Part shown: one piece after another, positions 1 to 10,500 of the stretch | Position numbering within the stretch: position 1 is the first letter of the stretch | Layout of the letters: every line of letters begins with the position of its first letter | DNA from: an uncultured Collinsella sp. | Lineage (GTDB): Bacteria > Actinomycetota > Coriobacteriia > Coriobacteriales > Coriobacteriaceae | NCBI GenBank assembly: GCA_900548075.1 | Contig: URJD01000032.1 | Span: forward strand, 1 to 13,517 | Length of the DNA: 13,517 nucleotides | Reading direction: 5' to 3' | Made by a program: the position numbers and the translations under genes | The notes under the pieces: generated by a model | The model's input: the letters and a program-made list of their open reading frames with translations, nothing else | The model's database searches: none | Told to the model about the DNA's origin: nothing

Positions 1-1
1 G

Positions 2-2320
2 TTTTATAAGGCGACCGCTTTGATGGTGCGTAATATTTTAACAGAAAAACAGAAAAACTTTTCCGCATACACCCACTCCAATGGCAATAAAGAAGTGTAC
101 TATCTTTCCATGGAATTTCTCATGGGCCGGTCGTTAAAAAACAGCCTGTATAATCTGGAGATTGCGGGACTGGCCAGCGCCGCGCTGGAGGAAATGGGCG
201 TCAAGTTGGAACGCTTGTATGAATACGAACCGGACCCGGGCCTGGGCAACGGCGGCCTCGGCCGCTTAGCCGCCTGTTATTTGGACGGTCTGGCCTCTCA
301 GGATTATACCGCCACCGGATATTGCATTTTATATGAGTATGGCATTTTCAAACAGAAGATCATCGACGGCTGGCAGACCGAGCTGCCGGACGAGTGGCTG
401 CCCGGCGGCGAAGTCTGGCTGGAGCGCATCCCGGAGCACGCAGTCGATGTCAACTTTGGCGGACACATCGAAGAATTTTGGGATTATGGGTATCACCACG
501 TCCTGCACAAGGACTATACCACTGTTAAGGCAGTTCCTTATGATATTATGATCTCCGGCTATGACGGCAAGGGTGTCAGCGTCCTGCGTGTATGGAGCGC
601 ACAAAGCTCCGCCATCGACATGGATGCCTTCAACCGCGGCGACTACGCCCTGGCCGATGCCGAGCGCGCCGAGGCCGAGGCCATCAGCGCCATCCTCTAC
701 CCCAACGACGCCGGCGAGCACGGCCGTCTGTTGCGCCTGAAGCAGGAGTACCTGTTTGTCTCGGCCGGCATCTACAGTCTGCTCGACACCTTTGAGAAGG
801 AGCACGGCGAAAACTGGGAGCTGCTGCCGCAGTTTGTGGCCATCCACACCAACGACACCCACCCCGCCATGTGCGGCCCCGAGCTCATGCGCATCCTCAT
901 CGACGAGAAGAAGCTCGAGTGGGATGACGCCTGGAACATCGTGACGCAGGTCGTGAGCTACACCAACCACACCATCCTGCCCGAGGCTTTGGAGAAGTGG
1001 CCCATCGGCACGTTCTCCAAGCTTCTCCCCCGCGTGTACCAGATCATCGACGAGATCAGCCGTCGTTGGCACGAGTCGTTCGACACCACGCAGGAGGGCT
1101 GGCAGGAGCGTCTGCGCCAGACCGCCATTCTGTGGGACGGCGAGATCCGCATGGCCAACCTGTCCGTGATCTGCAGCCACAGCGTCAACGGCGTGGCCAA
1201 GATCCACTCCGATATCATCAAGAACATCGTGCTCAAGGACTTCTATGCCCTGACGCCCGAGAAGTTCAACAACAAGACCAACGGCATCTCGCACCGTCGC
1301 TTCTTTGCCGAGGCCAACCCCACCTACGCCAAGCTCGTCACCGAGGCCATTGGCGACGGCTGGCTCAAGGACGCCTTTGAGCTTGAGAAGCTCAAGGAGT
1401 TTAAGGACGACACCGAGTTCCTGAAGGCCGTGGGTGCCTCCAAGCGCGCCAACAAGGAGCGTCTGGCCGCCTACGTTAAGGCCGAGACCGGTCTGGTCAT
1501 CGACCCCAACACCGTCTTCGACGTTCAGGTGAAGCGCTTCCATGCCTACAAGCGCCAGCTCATGAACATCATGAAGGTGATGGACATCTACAACCGTCGC
1601 ATCGCCGATCCCAACTTCCACGTGACGCCAACGACCTTCATCTTTAGCGGCAAGGCTGCCTCGAGCTACACCTTCGCCAAGGAGACCATCCGTCTGATCA
1701 ACTCGGTGGCCGACGTCATCAACAACGACCCCCGCGTGAACGAGGTCATGAAGGTCTGCTTTATCCCCAACTTCCGCGTGAGCAACGCCCAGCTCATCTA
1801 CCCCGCCGCCGAGATCTCGGAGCAGATCTCCACGGCCGGCAAGGAGGCCTCGGGCACGTCCAACATGAAGCTCATGATGAACGGCGCCATTACGCTGGGC
1901 ACCCTCGACGGCGCCAACATCGAGATCGCCGACCTGGCCGGTCGCGAGAACGAGGCCATCTTTGGCCTGACCGCGCCCGAGGTCGAGCAGCTCTGGGCAT
2001 CCAACAGCTACTTTGCGTGGGATACCCTCAACGGCGACCGCGAGCGCCTGGGCCGCGTGATGGACGAGCTCAAGGACAATACCTTTGCGGGTCTTTCGGG
2101 CAACTTCGAGAGCATCTACAACGAGCTCATGAACAACAACGACCCCGACCTGGTCATGGCAGACTTCCGCAGCTACGTGGATGCCTGGGAAAAGCTCACC
2201 GGCAGCTACGGCGACCAGGAGACTTGGAACCGCAAGGCCCTGCTCAACACCGCCTCGAGCGGCTGGTTCTCGAGCGACCGCACCATTCGCGAGTACCGCG
2301 ACGAGATCTGGCACGCGTAA
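2..2320 (+). CDS. glgP: Glycogen/maltodextrin phosphorylase, 5'-partial
   Basis: PLP-dependent GT35 phosphorylase that releases glucose-1-phosphate from non-reducing ends of glycogen or maltodextrin in the cytoplasm. The frame is open from base 2, and the first residues (FYKATALMVRNIL) already match internal family sequence, so the true start lies upstream; the in-frame TTG/ATG at 20-25 are probably internal. Family landmarks in order are the N-terminal YYLSMEFLMGR and DPGLGNGGLGRLAACYLD blocks, then NDTHPAM, the KRFHAYKRQ block, and the phosphorylase signature EASGTSNMKLMMNG, whose Lys (codon 1868-1870) should bind PLP. The C-terminus, ending SSDRTIREYRDEIWHA, is complete. The visible 772 codons compare with about 800 for full-length bacterial members. 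Base and codon usage change sharply near 600 (see findings), although the protein reads continuously through that point. It leads the cluster glgP-glgC-glgD-glgA, 107 bases before glgC. Glycogen versus maltodextrin preference cannot be told from sequence. Confidence 0.96.
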   Translation, partial: FYKATALMVRNILTEKQKNFSAYTHSNGNKEVYYLSMEFLMGRSLKNSLYNLEIAGLASAALEEMGVKLERLYEYEPDPGLGNGGLGRLAACYLDGLASQDYTATGYCILYEYGIFKQKIIDGWQTELPDEWLPGGEVWLERIPEHAVDVNFGGHIEEFWDYGYHHVLHKDYTTVKAVPYDIMISGYDGKGVSVLRVWSAQSSAIDMDAFNRGDYALADAERAEAEAISAILYPNDAGEHGRLLRLKQEYLFVSAGIYSLLDTFEKEHGENWELLPQFVAIHTNDTHPAMCGPELMRILIDEKKLEWDDAWNIVTQVVSYTNHTILPEALEKWPIGTFSKLLPRVYQIIDEISRRWHESFDTTQEGWQERLRQTAILWDGEIRMANLSVICSHSVNGVAKIHSDIIKNIVLKDFYALTPEKFNNKTNGISHRRFFAEANPTYAKLVTEAIGDGWLKDAFELEKLKEFKDDTEFLKAVGASKRANKERLAAYVKAETGLVIDPNTVFDVQVKRFHAYKRQLMNIMKVMDIYNRRIADPNFHVTPTTFIFSGKAASSYTFAKETIRLINSVADVINNDPRVNEVMKVCFIPNFRVSNAQLIYPAAEISEQISTAGKEASGTSNMKLMMNGAITLGTLDGANIEIADLAGRENEAIFGLTAPEVEQLWASNSYFAWDTLNGDRERLGRVMDELKDNTFAGLSGNFESIYNELMNNNDPDLVMADFRSYVDAWEKLTGSYGDQETWNRKALLNTASSGWFSSDRTIREYRDEIWHA

Positions 2321-2356
2321 AGGCCGCGAGCTCCCTTATGCCAGCACGGCATTACT

Positions 2357-2387
2357 CGACGGGCGCGTCCGAGCGCCGCGCCCGTCG
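2357..2387 (+). other. Strong intercistronic hairpin between glgP and glgC
   Basis: A perfect 11-bp, almost all G/C stem (2357-2367 with 2377-2387) encloses a 9-base loop, 36 bases after the glgP stop. There is no T-run after it (the next bases are CTAATGGGTTT), so it is not a classical intrinsic terminator. It may be a partial terminator or an mRNA-stabilising structure that uncouples glgP from glgC expression; the function is inferred. Confidence 0.6.
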
Positions 2388-2415
2388 CTAATGGGTTTAA
2401 GAACATCGATGACAG

Positions 2416-2421
2416 AAGGAG
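2416..2421 (+). promoter_or_regulatory. Ribosome binding site of glgC
   Basis: AAGGAG lies six bases before the ATG at 2428. This fixes the glgC start and argues against the in-frame-shifted ATG at 2409. Confidence 0.8.
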
Positions 2422-2427
2422 AAATCG

Positions 2428-3576
2428 ATGAGTAAGAAAGAATGCATCGCGATGCTCCTCGCAGGAGGACAGGGCAGCCGATTGGGGGCACTCACCCAAA
2501 AGATCGCTAAGCCGGCGGTTAGCTTTGGTGGCAAGTTCCGAATTATCGACTTTTCACTGTCCAACTGCTCCAACTCGGGCATCGACACGGTGGGCGTTCT
2601 GACGCAGTATCGCCCCTACCTGCTGCATGCCTACGTGGGCTCCGGCGAGGCATGGGATCTGGACAGCCGCGACGGCGGCGTGTCGATCCTGCCGCCGTAC
2701 GAGACGCAGACCGGCGGCGCCTGGTATGCGGGCACGGCCGACGCCATTACGCAGAACCTCGACTACATCAAGGCCAACGACCCCAAGTACGTCCTGATTC
2801 TTTCGGGCGATCACCTGTATCGCATGGACTACCGCAAGATGCTCAAGACGCACATTGAGAACAACGCCGACCTCACGGTGAGCGTTATGCCCGTGCCGTG
2901 GGAGGAGGCGAGCCGCTTTGGCATCCTGACCACCGACCCCGAGGACGGCCGCATCACCAAGTTCACCGAGAAGCCCGATAAGCCCGATTCGAACCTCGCC
3001 TCCATGGGCATCTACATCTTCTCGGCCGACGTCCTGATCGAGGCCCTCGAGGAGGACGCTCTGGACCAGCGCTCGAGCCACGACTTTGGCAAGGACATCA
3101 TCCCCAAGCTGCTCGGCGAGGGCAAGCGCCTGTACAGCTATGAGTTCCACGGCTTTTGGAAGGATGTCGGCACCATCGCCAGCTTCCACGAGACCTCGAT
3201 GGACCTGCTGGGCAACAACCCCGAGTTCGATCTGTTCGACAAGCACTTCCCCATCATGTCCAACATCACCACGCGACCGCCGCACTACATTGGCCCGGAT
3301 GGTCGCCTGGACGACTGCCTGGTCTCCAACGGCTGTAAGATCTACGGTACCGCTCGCCACTCGATTCTTTCGACCGATGTCATCATCGATGAGCGCGCCG
3401 TGGTCGAGGACTCCGTGCTGCTGCCGGGTGCGCACGTTAAGAGCGGCGCGCACATCTGCCGCGCTATTTTGGGCGAGAACTCCACGGTCGAAGAGGGCGT
3501 GAAGCTCGGCTCTGTCGATACCACCAAGGATACGGCCGTCGTTGGAAATGACGTCGTTATCGGGAAGGGGGAATGA
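2428..3576 (+). CDS. glgC: Glucose-1-phosphate adenylyltransferase, catalytic subunit
   Basis: Makes ADP-glucose and pyrophosphate from ATP and glucose-1-phosphate, the committed step of bacterial glycogen synthesis. The 382-residue length is usual for the family. The nucleotidyltransferase domain (about residues 1-260) opens with the nucleotide-binding LLAGGQGSRL loop (residues 10-19) and KPAVSFGGKFRIIDF. It continues with GTADAITQN, and with LSGDHLYRMDY, whose Asp128 corresponds to the catalytic Asp of the E. coli enzyme (Asp142). FTEKP and the sugar-phosphate region around DFGKDIIP follow. From about residue 285 the repeats are those of a left-handed beta-helix (VSNGCKIYG, ILSTDVIID, VLLPGAHVKSGA). 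It starts at an ATG with a good Shine-Dalgarno and is separated by only four bases from glgD, so the two are very likely translated together as subunits of one enzyme. Confidence 0.97.
   Translation: MSKKECIAMLLAGGQGSRLGALTQKIAKPAVSFGGKFRIIDFSLSNCSNSGIDTVGVLTQYRPYLLHAYVGSGEAWDLDSRDGGVSILPPYETQTGGAWYAGTADAITQNLDYIKANDPKYVLILSGDHLYRMDYRKMLKTHIENNADLTVSVMPVPWEEASRFGILTTDPEDGRITKFTEKPDKPDSNLASMGIYIFSADVLIEALEEDALDQRSSHDFGKDIIPKLLGEGKRLYSYEFHGFWKDVGTIASFHETSMDLLGNNPEFDLFDKHFPIMSNITTRPPHYIGPDGRLDDCLVSNGCKIYGTARHSILSTDVIIDERAVVEDSVLLPGAHVKSGAHICRAILGENSTVEEGVKLGSVDTTKDTAVVGNDVVIGKGE
3565..3571 (+). promoter_or_regulatory. Ribosome binding site deciding the glgD start
   Basis: AAGGGGG lies inside the last codons of glgC, nine bases before the ATG at 3581. 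The reading frame is open further upstream (from a TTG at 3542) but has no comparable site there. The family-typical start MINRKAIGYI also begins at 3581. Confidence 0.7.
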
Positions 3577-3580
3577 TCCG

Positions 3581-4708
3581 ATGATCAATCGCAAGGCCAT
3601 CGGTTATATCACCGCTAACTACTCTTCGACCTACGGCAGCGTCCTGCTCAAGGACCGCCCCATCGCGTCCGTTCCGTTTTTGGGCCGCTACCGCCTGATC
3701 GACTTCCCGCTGTCCAACATGATGAATGCCGGCATTAAGACCGTCGGCGTCGTCATGCCGGGCAACTACCGCTCGCTGATCGACCACGTGGGCTCGGGCA
3801 AGGACTGGGGCCTGGACCGCAAGAAGGGCGGCCTGTTCATGGTGCCCGGCAACGCGTATGGCACCACCAAGGGCGGCATGCGCTTCCTGCTGCGCGACAT
3901 CATCTCCAACAAGACGCTGTTCCAGCGCTCGGACAAGCCCTATGTTGTGATGATGGGCACCAACATTATCTTTAACATGGACCTCAACACCATCATCGAC
4001 GCGCACGAGAACTCCGGCGCCCAGATGACCGTGGTGTACTGCAAGGCCACGCGCAATGTTGATGACGAGACCAAGCTCGAGATTAACGAGAACGGCCGCC
4101 TGACGGGCGTGAGCGCCGGCGTCGTGTACGGCGACAACGCCTCTATGGACTGCTGTATCGTCAACCGCGAGACGCTGCTCGAGATTATCGACCACTACCA
4201 GGCCGCCGACTATCTGGACCTGCTCGAGGCACTCCAGGGCGACTTTGGCAACATCGACGTGTGCAGCTACGAGTACAAGGGCGAGGTCGTGGGCGTGTTT
4301 AGCGAGAAGTCACTCTATCGCCGCAGCATGGACCTACTCGACCAGACCGTGGCCGACCAGCTCTTTGATCCCGAGCGCCCGATCCTGACCAAGGCCCACG
4401 ACGTGCCGCCTTCGCGCTATGCGACCGGCAGCCACGCGTGCAACTCGATCATCTCGGCCGGCTGCATCATCAAGGGCACCGTGCGCAACTCGATCCTGTC
4501 GCGAGGCGTCGTGGTCGAGGAAGGCGCCTCGGTGACCAACTCGATCATCAACCAGAGCTGCATCATCAAGAGCGGCGCCCGCGTCGAGAATGCCATCCTG
4601 GACAAGAACAACGTGGTTCCCACCAACACCGAGCTTCGCGGCACGCCCGAGAACATCCTGGTGCTGGGAAAGGCCCCGTTAACTTCTGATATCACCAACG
4701 CGAGCTAG
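3581..4708 (+). CDS. glgD: GlgD, non-catalytic ADP-glucose pyrophosphorylase paralogue
   Basis: A 375-residue homologue of GlgC, of the type that in Firmicutes pairs with GlgC to form a more active heteromeric pyrophosphorylase. The overall fold is retained: PFLGRYRLIDFPLSNMMNAGI near the N-terminus, HVGSGKDWGL, and a C-terminal beta-helix with hexapeptide-like turns (ACNSIISAGCIIKGTVRNSI, SVTNSIINQSCIIKSGA). The active-site parts are degenerate. The glycine-rich nucleotide loop of GlgC is replaced by YITANYSSTYGS, and the residue aligned with catalytic Asp128 of GlgC is Asn128, in GTNIIFNMDL. The two subunits align without a gap at that residue number. It follows glgC by four bases, fitting co-translation and heteromer assembly. 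That it is regulatory rather than catalytic follows from family knowledge and these substitutions. Confidence 0.94.
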   Translation: MINRKAIGYITANYSSTYGSVLLKDRPIASVPFLGRYRLIDFPLSNMMNAGIKTVGVVMPGNYRSLIDHVGSGKDWGLDRKKGGLFMVPGNAYGTTKGGMRFLLRDIISNKTLFQRSDKPYVVMMGTNIIFNMDLNTIIDAHENSGAQMTVVYCKATRNVDDETKLEINENGRLTGVSAGVVYGDNASMDCCIVNRETLLEIIDHYQAADYLDLLEALQGDFGNIDVCSYEYKGEVVGVFSEKSLYRRSMDLLDQTVADQLFDPERPILTKAHDVPPSRYATGSHACNSIISAGCIIKGTVRNSILSRGVVVEEGASVTNSIINQSCIIKSGARVENAILDKNNVVPTNTELRGTPENILVLGKAPLTSDITNAS

Positions 4709-4739
4709 CTTTGGCACCGCAACATCGCTCGTAACACGT

Positions 4740-4775
4740 AGAATAGCCGCCCGGTTTGCGCCAGGCGGCTATTCT
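4740..4775 (+). terminator. Terminator-like hairpin between glgD and glgA
   Basis: A perfect 12-bp stem (4740-4751 with 4764-4775) has a 12-base loop. The 3' arm ends in TATTCT rather than a long T-run. It ends 23 bases before the glgA start. It may terminate or attenuate glgC-glgD transcription, or act as a processing site inside a longer glg transcript. A TAGAAT at 4739-4744 resembles a -10 box, but no well-spaced -35 accompanies it, so a separate glgA promoter is not shown. Confidence 0.55.
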
Positions 4776-4788
4776 CGAATAACAACAT

Positions 4789-4793
4789 GGGAG
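4789..4793 (+). promoter_or_regulatory. Ribosome binding site deciding the glgA start
   Basis: GGGAG lies five bases before the ATG at 4799. An in-frame ATG at 4787 has no such site upstream and overlaps this one, so 4799 is preferred. The choice changes the protein by four residues. Confidence 0.6.
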
Positions 4794-4798
4794 ACAAT

Positions 4799-7099
<2,301 letters not shown>

Positions 7100-7131
7100 T
7101 CCGGACGATTAAAACTTAATCCTCAACGCAA

Positions 7132-7166
7132 AAGAGGGCGCCCCAATCAGGCGCCCTCTTCTTGGT
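7132..7166 (+). terminator. Intrinsic terminator after glgA
   Basis: An 11-bp stem (7132-7142 with 7150-7160) with a 7-base loop is preceded by A-rich bases and followed by CTTGGTT. It starts 33 bases after the glgA stop and should end the glg transcript. Confidence 0.8.
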
Positions 7167-7191
7167 TGAACTTCTATATTAAAAAGAGGGC

Positions 7192-7323
7192 CGGTTTACT
7201 ACGACAAAATGGCTCCGGCCGACCACGACGAGCAATCTTCGAAATTGACAACGCTTCTACCTGCGGTTTTAATATCACCAAAATGACTGTGGTTGAGATC
7301 ATTCAATTTGCCGTAGTAAACCG
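7192..7323. repeat. 132-base element bounded by 20-base inverted repeats
   Basis: The left end (7192-7211) and the right end (7304-7323, read on the other strand) match at 18 of 20 positions and begin CGGTTTACTACG. The interior is AT-richer than the genes and contains a GGCCGG/CCGGCC pair (7189-7194, 7215-7220) and a partial internal repeat of CAAAATGGCT (7205 and 7279). There is no transposase. It could be a small non-autonomous mobile element, a dispersed intergenic repeat, or the gene for a structured RNA. An open frame crosses it but lacks a ribosome binding site. Confidence 0.5.
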
Positions 7324-7388
7324 AAGCACTTTTGTTTGGCTACAAATAGTATCGGTATAGGCGGTTTTGAATATCGCGATAATTTGAA

Positions 7389-7438
7389 TGGTAAAACGAT
7401 TTTCTAGGACAACCGTTCGCCGATGGTAAACGGATGTT
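7389..7438 (+). promoter_or_regulatory. Pair of operator-like direct repeats upstream of the amylase gene
   Basis: TGGTAAAACGATTTT (7389-7403) and TGGTAAACGGATGTT (7424-7438) match at 13 of 15 positions and start 35 bases apart. The first contains AAAACGATTTT, a near-palindrome fitting the AANCGNTT core of LacI/GalR-family operators. A LacI-type sugar-responsive regulator is a reasonable guess; no regulator gene is in the window. Confidence 0.4.
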
Positions 7439-7440
7439 GT

Positions 7441-7469
7441 TTATACAGCCTGTGTACAACAGATATACT
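7441..7469 (+). promoter_or_regulatory. Possible promoter of the GH13-GH77 gene
   Basis: TATACT (7464-7469) is a good -10 candidate. The -35 is weak: TTATAC at 7441-7446 with 17-base spacing, or TTGTTT at 7437 with 21. A dyad TGTTGT/ACAACA (7435-7440, 7456-7461) overlaps it and could be a regulator site. If correct, the leader is about 55 bases. Confidence 0.3.
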
Positions 7470-7530
7470 TACATCTTGTGCGTAAAGCCCATGACCAGCA
7501 GGCCATGATTCTATTGAACTGGACCGTACT

Positions 7531-10500
7531 ATGAGATTGATACACAACAGCCGTCTGCCGCAGTTTCGCACTCCGTTTGGCGCTGTGACCACAGGAACTA
7601 CCCTTTCGCTCTCCGTGATTCTAGAGGATGCCGATCCCAACCAAGCAACGCTTACGCTGCGTACCTGGGTTGACGAGATCGGTGAGTCTCGGTATCCCAT
7701 GACGCACGAGGGCGACGGCATATTTACTGTAGAGCTTAAGTGCACCGAGCCCTGTCTTATCTGGTACAGCTTTATCTGCAATATCGAGGGCCAGCCCGAG
7801 GTTCGTCTGGGCGCACCGCAGGGCCGTACCGGCGGCGAGGGCGTAACCTACGACTACGCCGAGGTCCCGTCCTTCCAGATTACCGTCTACAAGCACCGCG
7901 AGAACCGTCCAGCTTGGTACGAGCAGGGCATGGTCTACCAGATCTTCCCCGACCGCTATGCCCGCGACGAAAACTGGCGCGAGCGCACGCTGGCTCAGGT
8001 CGAAAAGCCGCGCAACGGAATCCAGCGCCGCATGGTCGAGGACTGGAACGAGCCGCCCGTGTATGAGCGCGCCGAGGACGGCTCCATCAAAACCTGGGAC
8101 TTCTACGGCGGCTCGCTCAAGGGTATCCAGGAAGACCTGCCCCGCATCGCCGAGCTGGGCTTTACGGCCATCTACCTCAACCCCATCTTTGAAGCCGCGA
8201 GCAACCACCGCTACGACACGGCCGACTACACCAAGATCGACCCGATCCTGGGCACCGAGCAGGACTTTACCGAGCTGTGCCAGGCAGCCGAGAAGCTCGG
8301 CATCTCCATCATCCTGGATGGCGTCTTCAACCACACGGGCGACGATTCGATCTACTTCAACCGCTACGGCAACTATCCTGGCGTGGGCGCGTGGCAGAGC
8401 GAGGATTCGCCGTGGCGCGATGCGTTTTATTTCCACGAGGACGGCTCGTACGACTGCTGGTGGGGCGTGGGTAACATGCCTGCCATCAATGAGAGCTCCG
8501 AGCTGGTACGCGAGCGGCTCCTGGGCAAGGACGGCGTGATCCGTAAATGGCTACGTGCCGGCGCTCATGGCTGGCGTCTAGACGTGGCCGACGAGCTTTC
8601 GGACGATTTCCTGACCGAGATCAAGAAGGCAGTACTTGCCGAAAAGCCCGACGCGCTGCTGCTCGGCGAGGTCTGGGAAGACGCCTCCAACAAAATCAGC
8701 TACGGCCATCTGCGTCGCTATCTACAAGGCTCCGAGCTCGACTCGGCTATGGATTATCCCTTCCGCGACATGGTCATCGGCTTTTTGATGGGCTACAAGA
8801 ACGCCTACCAGGCAGCCGAGGATATCGAAACCCTGCGCGAGAATTATCCGCGTGAGGCCCTGTCTTGCGCACTAAATCTGCTTTCGAGCCACGACCGTCC
8901 GCGCATTATCTCGGTGCTCGGCGGCGGCCCTGACGAGTCGCAGCTGCCCGAGTGCGAGCGCAGCAAATGGCGCCTGGACGAGAACTCGATGGGCCTGGCC
9001 AAGAGCCGTTTTTGGCTCGCGACACTCATGCAGATGACCTTCCCGGGTGTGCCCTCAATCTATTACGGCGATGAGTACGGCTTGGAGGGCCTGACCGATC
9101 CGGGCAATCGCCGCACGTTGCCTTTGAAGGAAGACCTGCACGACTTCGATACACTCGCCATCCTTAAAAACGCCTCGGCCGTGCGCCGTGCCCTGCCGTT
9201 TATGGTTGACGGCGATATCAAGGCCTTCGCGCTCAACGACGAGGTACTCGCCTACACGCGCACCGGTAAAGACGGTGAGGCCGCGACGGTTATCATCAAC
9301 CGCAGCTTGCGCAATTCACACCGCGTGACGATTCCGGCGCTCGACGAATGTGCGAGCGATGTGATTAGCGGTCACGAGTGCGAGATTCACAATGGCACCG
9401 TCACACTCGATCTGTATCCGCTGGGGTCGTCGATCATCTATCACCACGCCGAGCAGCGTCTGCAAGAGCCGCTCGATCACGGCGCGGGTGTCGTTTGTCA
9501 CATCACCTCGGTACCGACCGACGATGGCAAGCCCGGCACAATCGGTGCGCCCACGCGTCGCTTTATCGACCACCTGGCCGCCATGGGCATGCGCTACTGG
9601 CAGGTCCTGCCCGTCAATCCTACGGACTTCTTCCGCTCCCCTTATGCCGGCCCTTCGGCCTTTGCAGGCAATATCGACCTGCTGCCCGAGAGCCACGAGG
9701 AGTTGGCTGCCGACTTCGTCACCTGGAAGACCCACGGCGGCGAGGATGCCGACCCGCTGTACACGGCGTTTAAACATCGCAACGCCGACTGGCTCGAGAA
9801 GTACTGCGTCTATATGGCCGTCAAAAAGTACTTTGAAGGCGAATCGCGCCACGATTGGCCGGCAGATGTTGCGCGCTACAACGAGCATCTGATCGACGAT
9901 AAACGTTTCCACGACGAGGCAGAGCTGCAGGCTTACATGCAGTACCGCTTTGACCTGGCCTGGTGCGAGCTCATGAACTATGCACACAAGAAGGGCATCG
10001 AGGTCATCGGCGATATTCCTATGTACGTGTCCGACGATTCGGCAGATGCGTGGAGCGAACCCGAGAACTTCTGGCTGTCTGATACCGGTAAGGCAATCGA
10101 GATCTCCGGTGCGCCGCCCGACAACTTTGCGCCCGAGGGTCAGGTGTGGGGCAACCCGACGTTCCGCTGGGACCACATGAAGCAGAACGGCTATAGCTGG
10201 TGGATGGATCGCCTACGTCGTGCGTTCTCGCTCTACGACCGCGTGCGCCTGGATCACTTCCTGGGCTTCCACAGCTACTTTAGTATTCCCGCGGGCAAGG
10301 CTTGCGCCGAAGGTCGCTGGCTGGCGGGTCCAGGCAAGGATCTGTTCCAGACTGCCTATGACGAGCTGGGGCCGCTCAACTTTATCGCAGAGGACTTGGG
10401 CTACCTGACGCCCGGTGTTCGCGCCATGGCTTCGACCTGTGGTTTCCCCGGTATGGACGTGTTGGAGTTTAGCGACTACGACGTCCGTTGCGGCGTACAT

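Noticed and set aside
329..2314. Long open frame on the - strand opposite glgP
   Set aside because: It is a composition shadow of a GC-rich gene; glgP motifs run throughout the + strand.
2409..2435. Eight-codon frame (MTEGEIDE) overlapping the glgC start, as a possible leader peptide
   Set aside because: The only Shine-Dalgarno nearby lies within this frame and serves glgC; the small frame is probably coincidental.
3542..3580. Upstream TTG start extending glgD by 13 codons
   Set aside because: The family start and the ribosome binding site both point to ATG 3581; the extension is the out-of-frame end of glgC.
7166..7360. Small open frame after the glgA terminator (64 codons)
   Set aside because: It begins at a TTG inside the terminator region with no ribosome binding site and crosses the inverted-repeat element; non-coding is more likely.
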